64,000 nt of DNA from Caldicellulosiruptor acetigenus. GTDB taxonomy: Bacteria; Bacillota; Thermoanaerobacteria; Caldicellulosiruptorales; Caldicellulosiruptoraceae. The DNA lies in assembly GCF_026914305.1 (NCBI RefSeq), contig NZ_CP113866.1, forward strand, positions 2,484,001 to 2,548,000, in the 5' to 3' direction. The position numbers and the translations under genes were made by a program. This document shows, in pieces, positions 51,534 to 61,162 of the stretch. Within the stretch, counting starts at the first letter, position 1; the number at the start of each line of letters is the position of its first letter. A model generated the notes under the pieces. It ran no database searches. It saw only the letters and a program-made list of their open reading frames with translations, and had not been told where the DNA came from.

Positions 51534-52199
51534 ATGAGAGCAGTTGTGGTTTTATCTGGCGGTGTGGACTCAACAACACTTCTTTATGACGTTAAAAGTC
51601 AAGGCTATGAAGTCTTTGCAATAAGCTTTTTGTACGGGCAAAAACACTCAAAAGAGCTTGAGTTTGCAAAAAAAACTTGTAAGCTTCTTTCTGTCCCTCA
51701 CAAGATTGTGGATATCTCATTTTTTGCAGAGCTTGCACCATCTGCACTCACAACGCCTGACTGGAACGTGCCAGAAGGATATTACACCGATAGCACCATG
51801 AAACAGACGGTTGTTCCAAACAGGAACATGGTTTTGCTTTCTATTTCTGCAGCATATGCTATATCGCTTGGCGCAAAAAAGCTGTTTTATGGCGCGCACG
51901 CAGGTGACCATCCCATATACCCTGACTGTCGCAAAGAGTTTGTTGAAGCAATGAAAAATGCACTATATCTTGCCGACTATATAGGTCTTGAGCTTGAAGC
52001 ACCATATGTTGATATGAAAAAAGAAGACATACTTAGAAGAGGACTTGAACTTGGAGTAGACTACAGCCTGACATGGTCATGCTACAAGGGTGGTCAAAAA
52101 GCCTGTGGCAGGTGCGGAACTTGCACAGAGCGAATTGAAGCTTTCAAAAAGGTTGGCATGAAAGACCCCATTGAATATGAAATTGAGATTGATTGGTAA
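51534..52199 (+). CDS. queC: 7-cyano-7-deazaguanine synthase
   Basis: 221 residues with the PP-loop VVLSGGVDSTTLLYD, VPNRNMVLLS, GAHAGDHPIYPDC and a C-terminal zinc site (C-x7-C-x2-C-x2-C in SCYKGGQKACGRCGTC). It converts the carboxy-deazaguanine made by QueE to preQ0 with ATP and ammonia. The stop is followed by a hairpin terminator. No good ribosome site is close to the ATG, so coupling to ridA is likely. Confidence 0.96.
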   Translation: MRAVVVLSGGVDSTTLLYDVKSQGYEVFAISFLYGQKHSKELEFAKKTCKLLSVPHKIVDISFFAELAPSALTTPDWNVPEGYYTDSTMKQTVVPNRNMVLLSISAAYAISLGAKKLFYGAHAGDHPIYPDCRKEFVEAMKNALYLADYIGLELEAPYVDMKKEDILRRGLELGVDYSLTWSCYKGGQKACGRCGTCTERIEAFKKVGMKDPIEYEIEIDW

Positions 52200-52205
52200 A
52201 AACAG

Positions 52206-52250
52206 AAGGCTGGTTTGCCATTATTTCAGAGCGCAACCAGCCTTTTGTAT
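52206..52250. terminator. Hairpin terminator between queC and the M23 peptidase gene
   Basis: AAGGCTGGTT and AACCAGCCTT pair around a 19-base loop with TTTTG after it on the plus strand and TTCTGTTTTTA on the minus strand. It can serve both convergent genes. Confidence 0.75.
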
Positions 52251-52266
52251 GTCTTGAGAGTGCTTA

Positions 52267-54015
52267 TCACCGCAGATACCTCAGCGGATTTTGTGGCACG
52301 CCGTTCTTCCTCACTTCAAAGTGAAGATGAGGACCTGTACTTCTACCAGTTGAACCGCTTTTGGCAATAAGCTGCCCCTTTGCAACCTTTTGCCCAGGAC
52401 TTACCAAAAATCTGCTCAAATGCCCGTAATAAGTTTGATAACCATTTTGATGGTTGATAATAATAAGCTTGCCGTAACCACCTGACCACCCAGCAAACTC
52501 AACAACACCACCGTCTGCTGCATATACATTTGAACCCCACGGAACAGCAAGGTCTATCCCTTCATGAAATTCTCTTCCTCTGTAGCCAAATCGCGATGTA
52601 AGTAGCCCCCATACAGGATACGAAAATCTTCCTGTTGCAAAATATCTTGGAGGTTTTTTTGTTCCAACAACTACAATCCTGTCAACTGGCCTTTGCAAAA
52701 TCTGCTGGGAAAGTATCTTTCTGTCATACTCAAGACCGTTCATGTACACAATCTTAGCTTTTATCTTTGCCCTTCCATCTTTTCCTTCCTGCTTTACAAT
52801 AGTCTGTGTTGTATAATAGTTTTCAGATTTTATAACTTTTACTTGCTTGGGCAGAATATCTTCAAACTCAACTTCTTTTTCAAGCACAACATTGATAAGC
52901 GGTGTCATCTTAGAAAGTTTTATCTTCTGCCCTGGCATTATCTTTTCACTCAAGCCCGGGTTTGATGCAAATATATCATCCACAGAGATATCGTATTTTC
53001 TGGCTAAGTCCCACAGTGTATCTCCTTCTTTGATAGTATACTCTATTACCTCATCTTTTCCAAACATTATTTTAGTAAGCGCCTGGTCCTCAGTTGCAAC
53101 AAAGACGCTTGGTTTTACATACACAGGCTTTATCTCAACCTTTTCTAAAAATCTTGCAGATGCTGCCTCATTTTTGTAATAAACGCTTTTTAGTTTAAGC
53201 AAGACTTTTTGTGGTATCTGAGGATTTTCAAATACCATGTAAGCTTTTGAGTTCACAAAAAGCGCATACCTTTTTACAAGCACAACACCTTTTTCTATTA
53301 TGGTGTTTTTAAGGTCATCCAAACTTGTACTTTTATACTGGCCGGGCGGAATTTCCTTTAGCTGAGGTTTGTTTTGAAAAACAAATTGGTCTGTTCTAAG
53401 CTTACTTGAAATTTCTTCTTTCAAGTTACTGAAAAGTTTTTGGGCCTCTGTTTTGTCCTTTACATATCCTACAACGCTTCCATTGAGTAAAACTGCATAA
53501 GCTTTCTGGTATGTAGTTGGAATTCTATGTATGGCAAAAATCATAAAAATCATAAATGCCAAAGTAGCAGATATCTTTAGCTTCAGCATACCTTCCTTTG
53601 AATTTCTTATATTGCCAATAAACCTCAGCCCAATAACTATCCTTAATATCTCCTCTAATATACTTTTTAGAGGATTTTTTCTGAAATGCTTGTGAGAAAA
53701 AATAAAGCTTTGTGGTTTATTTTTGAAAACGCGGGCTTTCTTAATTATCGTCGATTTTGCCTTGGAAGATATAGCTTTCCAAAATCTATGTAAATAACTA
53801 TTATTCTCCTTCTTAGTTGTTTTTTTATCTTTTAATTTTTTCTTTTCTTTTTTTGCATCTGCCAACACAAGAGGTTTTTCAGGTTTTATCGATGGCTCTT
53901 TTAAATTCTGTTTGAATTCATTATCCCTTGTATCTTTTGAAACAAACCTTGCTTTCTTTTGGTCCAAAACGGTGGCTGTGGCAGATGTTTTAGATTTTGC
54001 AATGTTCTTTGCCAC
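52267..54015 (-). CDS. Membrane-anchored cell-wall peptidase: LysM, G5 and M23 domains
   Basis: 582 residues from GTG at 54015. A highly basic cytoplasmic N-terminus (about 1-145) precedes one membrane segment (ATLAFMIFMIFAI). Outside follow a spacer of about 170 residues, a LysM domain (YTIKEGDTLWDLARKYDIS), a G5 domain (about 370-450) and a C-terminal M23 endopeptidase with its zinc ligands (GYRGREFHEGIDLA, GHLSRFL, TGPHLHFEVR). It should cut peptide crosslinks in peptidoglycan. The long basic cytoplasmic tail is unusual. Confidence 0.92.
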   Translation of the reverse strand: MAKNIAKSKTSATATVLDQKKARFVSKDTRDNEFKQNLKEPSIKPEKPLVLADAKKEKKKLKDKKTTKKENNSYLHRFWKAISSKAKSTIIKKARVFKNKPQSFIFSHKHFRKNPLKSILEEILRIVIGLRFIGNIRNSKEGMLKLKISATLAFMIFMIFAIHRIPTTYQKAYAVLLNGSVVGYVKDKTEAQKLFSNLKEEISSKLRTDQFVFQNKPQLKEIPPGQYKSTSLDDLKNTIIEKGVVLVKRYALFVNSKAYMVFENPQIPQKVLLKLKSVYYKNEAASARFLEKVEIKPVYVKPSVFVATEDQALTKIMFGKDEVIEYTIKEGDTLWDLARKYDISVDDIFASNPGLSEKIMPGQKIKLSKMTPLINVVLEKEVEFEDILPKQVKVIKSENYYTTQTIVKQEGKDGRAKIKAKIVYMNGLEYDRKILSQQILQRPVDRIVVVGTKKPPRYFATGRFSYPVWGLLTSRFGYRGREFHEGIDLAVPWGSNVYAADGGVVEFAGWSGGYGKLIIINHQNGYQTYYGHLSRFLVSPGQKVAKGQLIAKSGSTGRSTGPHLHFEVRKNGVPQNPLRYLR

Positions 54016-54032
54016 AAGAACACCCCCTAGCT

Positions 54033-54139
54033 AACAAAAAATAAAAGGGTATTTAAATTACCCTTCTATATAATTTATACTATGTTGAATATGCAAAATA
54101 CTATACTTCTATTTTAATTAACATTGTTTGAGATGTCAA
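54033..54139 (-). promoter_or_regulatory. Promoter and leader hairpin before the M23 gene
   Basis: Minus strand: TTGACA (54134-54139), 17 bases, TAAAAT (54111-54116). Between this promoter and the start codon lies a short terminator-like hairpin (AAGGGTA/TACCCTT, 54045-54065) followed by TTTATTTTTTG. It may end transcription from the xylanase gene or attenuate the M23 gene. The rest of 54140-54266 is AT-rich and without a gene. Confidence 0.5.
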
Positions 54140-54266
54140 AACCAAAAATTGAATAGGTAATATTTGGCAATTATCTTTTTATTATAAATAGCTTTATAGA
54201 GCATTTTATAAAAATATAAAATCTTTTCAAACAAAAAAGAAAATCCAGAGATTCGTTTTATATTTA

Positions 54267-55616
54267 TCATCTATTTTTTCCAGACAGGGACGCTTTCCAG
54301 TCTAAACCTGCCTGTAAAAATGAATAAAAGCAAGGCTTGGGATTACAGTTTTTATCCCAGAGATATAAACACTGTTTGAAATTATTGTACAAAGGATAAT
54401 CGTCACAGATACCAAAAACAGTAACACAAGTTATGTTGCAGGGACCTCCATTATCTGTGTCTTCCTTTAACAATAATTTCATCATTTCATAGTATCTGTC
54501 CGCCTGTTTCTTAAGATTTTCAGGTGTGCGATTACTTTCATCTCCTTTTATCTCAAAATTCAATTCAGTAATATGAATCTGTAAACCCAATTTTGCATAC
54601 ATTTCCAGTGTCTTTTTAAAACTTGAATCTGTAGCATCAGAATCTAACTCAGGGAAATCCAAGCCAACTGTGGGTTGAAGACCTAACCCGTCAATTAATC
54701 CTTTTTCTTTGAGTTTCTTGGCAAGATTATAAATGGCTTCTCTTTTTGCAGGAAGAAAAACATTGTAATCATTGTAAAACAGCGCTACATCCTTTTCAGC
54801 ATATTTTCTTGCATAGATAAAAGCTTTCTCTACATAGCTTTCCTTCATGATGGTATACCAGTTGTTGTTATTTTCTCGCCAAGTTCCGTCATCCTCTATG
54901 GCTTCGTTAACCACATCCCAGCAATAGACAACACCAGGATAATTTTTCTGACAAAACTCCATTACCTGTTTGATATAACTTTCCAGTCTGCGTTCCATAG
55001 TAGCAGCATCTACAAGCGGTTTCGATACATCATAGTCTTTGTGGAAAAACCATTCTGGAGTCTGATTATGCCATACTAACACATGTCCTCTCATTTTTAT
55101 ACAATTTTCCTTACAAAATTGTAAAGCAGGTATGCAGCTATCAAATTTACACACTGGCATTCCATCTTTACTGGCTTTTGTAGCTTCATAATCTAAAAGG
55201 TATTGAGGTTTCATCAAATTAGAGAGGGTAGTACTGTTAAAGTGTTTCTTCAAAATTGCAGCCATACCAGGGTGATTGATAGCAGCAGTTTCAACAGAAT
55301 AACCGTTAATTGCTGCTCCAACTAAAAAATAGTCTGCATATACATCCTTCAATGCATAATCTTTCATAACTTTAGTTCCAGAATTATTCTGAGTTTTCTT
55401 TGACTCATCCTGCACGTTTCCATCCTTTTCAATCACTTTTGACCGCCCCCCTGAATTTGTTTTGTCCTCACGTTCCTCTATCCTGCTAAGGATTCTCTCA
55501 ACAGTGTTCTTCTGATCTACAGGAGACTGAATTGAACATGAAGTGAGAAAGAAAATCATCCCTATACCTAACACCAGAAATGATAGGATACCCATCCATT
55601 TCTTTTTTACTTTCAT
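54267..55616 (-). CDS. Lipoprotein GH10 xylanase-like protein
   Basis: 449 residues. A signal ends in the lipobox LTSC (C27), so the enzyme is tethered to the outer face of the membrane. A charged linker runs to about residue 85 and a GH10 barrel follows. The acid/base E238 (WDVVNEA) and nucleophile E351 (HITELNFE) are present, but the QxH motif that positions the nucleophile reads QPT (LGLQPTVGL), and the TxxNxMK region is TLSNLMK. It may act on a modified substrate or work slowly. Last gene of the xylan cluster; 194 bases separate it from the GH39 gene. Confidence 0.88.
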   Translation of the reverse strand: MKVKKKWMGILSFLVLGIGMIFFLTSCSIQSPVDQKNTVERILSRIEEREDKTNSGGRSKVIEKDGNVQDESKKTQNNSGTKVMKDYALKDVYADYFLVGAAINGYSVETAAINHPGMAAILKKHFNSTTLSNLMKPQYLLDYEATKASKDGMPVCKFDSCIPALQFCKENCIKMRGHVLVWHNQTPEWFFHKDYDVSKPLVDAATMERRLESYIKQVMEFCQKNYPGVVYCWDVVNEAIEDDGTWRENNNNWYTIMKESYVEKAFIYARKYAEKDVALFYNDYNVFLPAKREAIYNLAKKLKEKGLIDGLGLQPTVGLDFPELDSDATDSSFKKTLEMYAKLGLQIHITELNFEIKGDESNRTPENLKKQADRYYEMMKLLLKEDTDNGGPCNITCVTVFGICDDYPLYNNFKQCLYLWDKNCNPKPCFYSFLQAGLDWKASLSGKNR

Positions 55617-55698
55617 TATTTTCCCTCCTTATTTACCAAAAACACTTATAATAAGCACTTTCAAGCACTTCATTAAACTTCAAAAAAAGCCTAGTCTT

Positions 55699-55757
55699 CC
55701 TCCTCATAGTTGCAGTAAAATATGTTTTTATGAAACAAATACGTTGCTATGAGGAGG
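55699..55757. repeat. Inverted repeat between GH39 and GH10 genes
   Basis: CCTCCTCATAG (55699-55709) and CTATGAGGAGG (55747-55757) are perfect complements separated by 37 bases. On the minus strand a U run (GGCTTTTTTTG) follows about ten bases later, so it may be a weak terminator or a regulatory structure. Confidence 0.5.
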
Positions 55758-55810
55758 GTCTAAAAAGGTTAAAAAACAAACCTGACTGTTCTATCTTTTT
55801 AGCTTTAATA

Positions 55811-57259
55811 TCACTCAGTTTTAATTGTAACTCCCAGAACTGAATGAGGTAAAATGTTTAACTCAAATGTAAGCTGGTTGTCATCCGTAATCCACCATGA
55901 AACTTCTTCTTTCTTTGGTTTTGAGGCTTCTATTAATTTTTCAATTTGTTCTTTATTGAGATATTCAGGACTGCCCATTTCAATCCACTTTCTTTTTGGA
56001 TTTGCATTATACTCATCTATTCTCTCTACAGATATTTCTTTGCACCCTTTAAGTCCTCTTATAGTAACATTTATACTTACACTGTTTATAGGAGATAATG
56101 GAACATTATGATTCGACATAACAAGGATTATTTCTCTGTCATTCTGAACAGCTATATAATCTACAGTTGGACTTTTATCTTCTACCTCTGTGTCTATTCT
56201 ATCTCCATTTAGTTTATTTAAAATTTGAAATGCTCTGTATGATGGCTTTGGTATACCATGAATATTCAAAAGTCCAAATCCCCCATGAAAAGGTAAGGAG
56301 CTCTGCCCGCATTCCTCAAATATGTCTGTGAACGTCCAGTAAGAATAACACCCTAAAGGCAAATCAATAATGTCTATTATAGTCTTTACAATAAATGCCG
56401 CATCATAGGGAATGTCATGGTATGGGTCCCGTGGACTTGGTGAGTTATTCCACTCAGTATAGTACAGAGGCAACGGTGAAGCCTCACTCAAAGCCTTCCT
56501 TACCCTATCAGCCAATTCCCCTCGATTTGCTTTTGCCATAGCCTCTTCCATGTTTGAACTTGTGCTAAAAGCCAAATCTGTTGGATATTGGTGAGTTGAA
56601 ATAAAATCTATTGGAACACCATTTTTTATACAAAAATCTTTTAGTTCAGGTATCCATGCATCTATTGCAGTAGCTGGACCACCAACTTTTAGTTCAGAAT
56701 CCACTTTCTTAATCGCAAATGCTGCAGATTTATAAAGCTCAAAATATTCTTCCATTGTCCCTGCCCAAAAGAAGTCTTTTAAATTTGGTTCATTCCATAC
56801 TTCAAAAAACCATTCCCTCACTTCATTTTTGCCGTATCTCTTAACAAGATGCCTTGCTAACTCTTCAATAAGCTCTCCCCATTCCTCATATGACTTTGGT
56901 GGAGTTATATTGCCTTTATAGTGAAAAACTGTCTTTGTCCCGGACGCTAACGCCTCAGGCATAAAACTCAGCTCAATGAAAGGCTTCATCCCAATATCCA
57001 ATAAAAAGTCAATTATGGAATCAATATTGAAAAATGAAAACCACAACTTGCCTTCATCATTCCTGAAACATACACTCATATCATCGTTGAGCCAGCCGTG
57101 AAATCTGACGTATTCAAAACCAAGCTCTTGTCTGCATTTTTTAAGTTGATTTCTCCAGTCTTCTCTCAATGCAGTAGCAGCGTGACAGCTACCCACACAT
57201 TTTGTCCAAAATTTGTTTATTTTGTGGAGTTTATTATCGGGATAAATGGTTATTTTCAT
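55811..57259 (-). CDS. xynB: GH39 beta-xylosidase, copy 2
   Basis: 482 residues from ATG at 57259 (AAAGGAG upstream; the open frame is 21 codons longer). GH39 signatures: FEVWNEPNL with the acid/base glutamate, and YTEWNNS with the nucleophile. The protein lacks a signal peptide and so acts in the cytoplasm, removing xylose from imported xylo-oligosaccharides. It shares the domain plan with the copy at 61163-62668. The symbol follows the Caldicellulosiruptor locus; which copy corresponds to XynB I cannot tell. Confidence 0.9.
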   Translation of the reverse strand: MKITIYPDNKLHKINKFWTKCVGSCHAATALREDWRNQLKKCRQELGFEYVRFHGWLNDDMSVCFRNDEGKLWFSFFNIDSIIDFLLDIGMKPFIELSFMPEALASGTKTVFHYKGNITPPKSYEEWGELIEELARHLVKRYGKNEVREWFFEVWNEPNLKDFFWAGTMEEYFELYKSAAFAIKKVDSELKVGGPATAIDAWIPELKDFCIKNGVPIDFISTHQYPTDLAFSTSSNMEEAMAKANRGELADRVRKALSEASPLPLYYTEWNNSPSPRDPYHDIPYDAAFIVKTIIDIIDLPLGCYSYWTFTDIFEECGQSSLPFHGGFGLLNIHGIPKPSYRAFQILNKLNGDRIDTEVEDKSPTVDYIAVQNDREIILVMSNHNVPLSPINSVSINVTIRGLKGCKEISVERIDEYNANPKRKWIEMGSPEYLNKEQIEKLIEASKPKKEEVSWWITDDNQLTFELNILPHSVLGVTIKTE

Positions 57260-57332
57260 AATATGCTGCACTCCTTTCTTATTAAAAAAGAAAGCTAGAA
57301 TCTTTATTATTTTTGCACTCATATTTTAAACG

Positions 57333-57374
57333 CTAAAAAAGGAAAGGAGAGGAGGCAAATATTTTCCTCCTCTC
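57333..57374 (-). terminator. Terminator after the solute-binding protein gene
   Basis: Minus strand: GAGAGGAGG and CCTCCTCTC pair around a ten-base loop, followed by CTTTCCTTTTTTAG. It may reduce reading into the GH39 gene downstream. Confidence 0.75.
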
Positions 57375-57392
57375 TCTATTTCTTGCTGAATA

Positions 57393-59060
57393 TTAGTTCC
57401 AATTTTTAACTTTCCACCTGATTATTTCTGTCTTAAATTTCTCGTAAACCTTATAGTTTGTTTTTTCAAATTCTTTTACAAATTCATTCCATATTTTATC
57501 ATATTCACCTGGTTTCGCCATAACAAGTCTTGGTAAATATTTTCTCCTTACCTCACTCATTTTCTGTTGAGCAATTGTAACATCTGTTCTTTCCGCAGGA
57601 ATACTGATTTCCCAAGCAAAACCATATGGTGTTTCTAATGGAGGATCAGTAAATGGAGGTTGCATAAACGTTTTTGCTTTATAAGCATCAAGAACTTTCT
57701 TCTCTGCTGGTGTAAAGTTCTTATATACATACTCAGGATCAAAACCTGGTTCTCTATAATTCCCATCCTGTAATTTTAAATATGCATGTGGGAATGTCCA
57801 CCAATAACCAAGTCCTCTCTTCTTTCTATATTGGGAATCTTCTCTGTTCTTTTTCTGTTGATCAGTTAAATACATTTTCCCATTCTTATCAACGCTGTAA
57901 TCAACACCTTTAATACCCCAATACATAAGTTTTTGAGCTTCCAATGAGCACAAAGCATCTAAGAACTTAAATGCTCCAACAGGATCTTTGCATTTTTTTG
58001 TAATACTTATTCCATCACGTGAACCTATAGGTGATCTCATTACATATTTTGCCCTTTGAACTCCTTTGTAAACTACTGGGAATGAAATATGCATTCTATT
58101 GTATTTTTTAGCATTTTTCAAGGATGCCTCAGCATCATATCCAAATTGCCAATATTGGTCGTAAAATCCAACAACTCTGCCCTGTGCAATCTTTGAAAGA
58201 TAAGTATCATAATTCTGAACAAATACTTCTTTGTCAATTAATCCTTCCTGCCACAATTTATTTAAATCTCTATAATATCTCTTTGCTGCTTCAGATGTTG
58301 AATATACCTTCGCTTCATATGTCTTTGGATCAACTATAACATCACCATCATTTTGATAACCCATAAGATATGACGGTGGATTTTCTAATGTAAAGAATCT
58401 CCAACTTTCAGTTATGAATGTAAATCCAATAGTCGGATAACCCTCAATTTTGGGGTTCTTCTTAACATAATCTCTAATGAGATTTAAATAATCTTCCCAA
58501 TATCTTACTTTTGGCCATTTAGCTTTTTCAAGTAAATCAATAGGAAGCCAAAAACCATCAGGCTTTGTATCTGGTGAAATTTCATTTCTGTGAGGAGTCA
58601 AAAAGTAAATGTGACCATCTTGCTGCTTCATTCTCTTTAAATCTTTATCAGAGTAGATCTGCTTACAATACTTACCGTATTTTTGAATGTAATTCTCTAT
58701 TGGAACAAGTACTTTGGCTTCAATTAATTTCCCATGTTCATTACCGCCATAAATTAGATCTGGTAAATCGCCTGACGCAAGTATTAATCCAATTTTAGTT
58801 GCTTCATCTTGACCTGTAGCATATTCAATTTTGAGCTTTACACCTGTGAGCTTTGTAATTTCTTTTCCAATTGGTGTATCAAACAAATTCGGGTGTGGCT
58901 CATCGTTTGTGTTTCCATTGTAAAAAGTAAAAACCTTTATAGTACTATTTGAACTTTGAGCCTTTACATCCTTGGAATTTATTAAGTTCATACTTAAAAT
59001 TGTAGCAATTAAAAATGTTGCTATCAGTGTTATTGAAAGTAAACGTTTTATGATTGACAT
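57393..59060 (-). CDS. Extracellular oligosaccharide-binding protein (family 1), orphan
   Basis: 555 residues with a signal sequence (about 1-34, ending VKAQ) and a large family-1 binding domain (LASGDLPDLIYGG, MRSPIGSRDGISITKK) like LplA-type proteins that bind xylo- or other oligosaccharides. No cysteine lies in the signal, so it has no lipobox. The permease genes normally next to such a gene are not in the window. Its place inside the xylan cluster suggests that xylo-oligosaccharides are the ligand. A good RBS (AAGGAGG) precedes ATG at 59060. Confidence 0.88.
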   Translation of the reverse strand: MSIIKRLLSITLIATFLIATILSMNLINSKDVKAQSSNSTIKVFTFYNGNTNDEPHPNLFDTPIGKEITKLTGVKLKIEYATGQDEATKIGLILASGDLPDLIYGGNEHGKLIEAKVLVPIENYIQKYGKYCKQIYSDKDLKRMKQQDGHIYFLTPHRNEISPDTKPDGFWLPIDLLEKAKWPKVRYWEDYLNLIRDYVKKNPKIEGYPTIGFTFITESWRFFTLENPPSYLMGYQNDGDVIVDPKTYEAKVYSTSEAAKRYYRDLNKLWQEGLIDKEVFVQNYDTYLSKIAQGRVVGFYDQYWQFGYDAEASLKNAKKYNRMHISFPVVYKGVQRAKYVMRSPIGSRDGISITKKCKDPVGAFKFLDALCSLEAQKLMYWGIKGVDYSVDKNGKMYLTDQQKKNREDSQYRKKRGLGYWWTFPHAYLKLQDGNYREPGFDPEYVYKNFTPAEKKVLDAYKAKTFMQPPFTDPPLETPYGFAWEISIPAERTDVTIAQQKMSEVRRKYLPRLVMAKPGEYDKIWNEFVKEFEKTNYKVYEKFKTEIIRWKVKNWN

Positions 59061-59269
59061 ACAATAAACCTCCTTTTTGATTTTTGATTTTGTATTAATA
59101 GTTTAATAAATTATAAAAATTTCAATTTAAAATTGACATTTGAATAATAAAAATTTATTACTATGTCGTCTCTTAAATCCACCCCCCTCGTTATTTAAAA
59201 ATTACTTTGTATTATAGTCCCACCCCCTAATTTTTTAATGTTAGTATAGTAGACAAATATATAAATATT

Positions 59270-60070
59270 TTAAATAGAGAGTTTGCTAATCCAGTCAAAA
59301 GCTTTAAAAATATGCTTATTCCAAAATTGCCAATCGTGACTGCCTTCATCTTCTTCATATGTGACATCTAACCCTTCTCCTTTCAAAAAATTATACAACT
59401 CTCTATTTTCTTGAATTAGAAAATCATCCTTCCCACATGCCATGTATATCTTCGGTATATATGCGCCTGTTTCTTTCAGCTTCTTAGCCAGGGCATTTAT
59501 ATCCTTATCACTTCCAATTAACGAATCTAAATCTCCAAATACCCGTCTATAGTATTTGTAACTTGCATAAGCATTTTTGTAATCTGGAGAAATTCCCGCA
59601 ATTTTGTGAATTATCAATGCTGAAGATAAAGCAATTATCCCTCCAAAGTTCTCATTGTACTTAAGTCCGTTTCTGAGAGCCCCATATCCACCCATCGATA
59701 ACCCACCAATAAATGTCTTTTCTCTCTTTTGAGGTATGGGAAATACATTTCTTGTAAATTCGATAAGTTCTCTTCCAACAAATTCTCCATGGTATTCTTC
59801 CTTTTCTTCATCGTCTAAATAAAAACTGTTCTCGCCCGACGGCAAAAATATTGCAACATTGTATCGCATAGACAACTCAACAATCTGAGCACCATATAAC
59901 CAATCCATATGATTCCCAGCATAACCGTGCAAAAGATAAAGTGTTTTTAGAGTCTCACTATCAGTATCTTTTATGAAATTTCTGTCTGGTCTGTCCACAG
60001 GTAAAATGGCCAAAATTGTAGTGCTTCTCTTTAGCATCTTTGAATAAAAATTGATTTCCATTATGGCCAT
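59270..60070 (-). CDS. xynC: Acetyl-xylan esterase-like protein (XynC type)
   Basis: 266 residues of the esterase D/CE1-like alpha/beta-hydrolase family. The nucleophile S125 is in GGLSMGG, the acid is in CGKDDFLI (D215 or D216) and the histidine is H245 (EGSHDW). The length equals that of XynC from Caldicellulosiruptor as I remember it. It has no signal peptide, so it deacetylates xylo-oligosaccharides in the cytoplasm. GAGGTGG lies nine bases before ATG. It follows xynA by 49 bases. Confidence 0.9.
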   Translation of the reverse strand: MAIMEINFYSKMLKRSTTILAILPVDRPDRNFIKDTDSETLKTLYLLHGYAGNHMDWLYGAQIVELSMRYNVAIFLPSGENSFYLDDEEKEEYHGEFVGRELIEFTRNVFPIPQKREKTFIGGLSMGGYGALRNGLKYNENFGGIIALSSALIIHKIAGISPDYKNAYASYKYYRRVFGDLDSLIGSDKDINALAKKLKETGAYIPKIYMACGKDDFLIQENRELYNFLKGEGLDVTYEEDEGSHDWQFWNKHIFKAFDWISKLSI

Positions 60071-60119
60071 TTAAAATTACCACCTCTTTTATCGCTTACT
60101 AAAATAAGGAATGATCTGT

Positions 60120-61133
60120 CTAAAAGTTAACTATTCTGTAAAAGGCCTTTTTGGGATTTCCATTTATATCAAACAGCAGTGGCCAGTCCTTGCGTCCTAT
60201 TACCGGAAAATTATCTTTCCATGTATGTCTGTCACTGATTCCCCACAAAGTAACTGATGTTATAACATCTTTGTATTCTCTAAACACATTAAATACATCT
60301 TCATAAACCTTTGCCTGCAATTCTATCATCTCTTGAGTAGGCTCTAAAACATCAGTTCTTCTATCTTCAAACTCAAAAACAGATATATCAAGCTCGGTTA
60401 TCTGTATCTCAAGGCCCAAAGAAGCATATGTCTCAATTGCTTTTTTCAAATTATCAATAAGATTTTTATCCCATATATTCCAATGAGCCTGAATACCAAC
60501 ACCATCTATTGGAGTGTCCTTATCAAGTAGGTCTTTTAATAGCTTATATGACTTTTCCAGTTTGTAAGGCATTTCGTTATTGTAATCGTTATAAAACAGT
60601 TTACCATCGCCGACATATTCTTTTGCTATTTCAAAGGCAATCTTAATATAGTCATCACCTATAATCCTTCTCCAGTTTGAATCTCTGAGCAATTTTTCTG
60701 TCTTATCTTCAACAGCTTCATTCACAACATCCCAGGCATATACTATATCTCGATATCGCTCACATACTGTCTTGATATGATCTCTCAATCTTTCAATAAC
60801 AAGTTCTCTCGATGCATCTTTGCCGTCTCTGTCGCGGAAAACCCATTCAGGTGTTTGATTGTGCCAAACAAATGTATGTCCCCTCATCTGCATATTGTTT
60901 TTAATCGCAAACTCTTTTATTCTATCAACTGCTTCAAAATTGTAACGTCCTTCCTCTGGATGTATTCTTTCAAACTTCATGTCATTTTCAGGAGTCAAAC
61001 TGTTAAAATGTTTAATAAGAATCTCACCATGTATCCCTTTTAAGTCATTTACTGTCACAGCAGCACCAATTTTAAAGTAATCTTTATATTTCTCTGCCAG
61101 TGATGGAACAGCACCATTTTGACATTCGGTCAT
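60120..61133 (-). CDS. xynA: Intracellular GH10 endo-xylanase (XynA type)
   Basis: 337 residues, a bare GH10 barrel without signal peptide or binding module. The acid/base is E139 (WDVVNEA) and the nucleophile E247 (IQITELDIS). The motifs TPENDMKFE, GHTFVWHNQTP and GIQAHWN are complete. It acts on short xylo-oligosaccharides brought in by transport. It lies between the GH39 gene (29 bases) and the esterase. Confidence 0.95.
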   Translation of the reverse strand: MTECQNGAVPSLAEKYKDYFKIGAAVTVNDLKGIHGEILIKHFNSLTPENDMKFERIHPEEGRYNFEAVDRIKEFAIKNNMQMRGHTFVWHNQTPEWVFRDRDGKDASRELVIERLRDHIKTVCERYRDIVYAWDVVNEAVEDKTEKLLRDSNWRRIIGDDYIKIAFEIAKEYVGDGKLFYNDYNNEMPYKLEKSYKLLKDLLDKDTPIDGVGIQAHWNIWDKNLIDNLKKAIETYASLGLEIQITELDISVFEFEDRRTDVLEPTQEMIELQAKVYEDVFNVFREYKDVITSVTLWGISDRHTWKDNFPVIGRKDWPLLFDINGNPKKAFYRIVNF

Positions 61134-61162
61134 AATTTTAACCCCCTTTCTTTTTGACTTCT

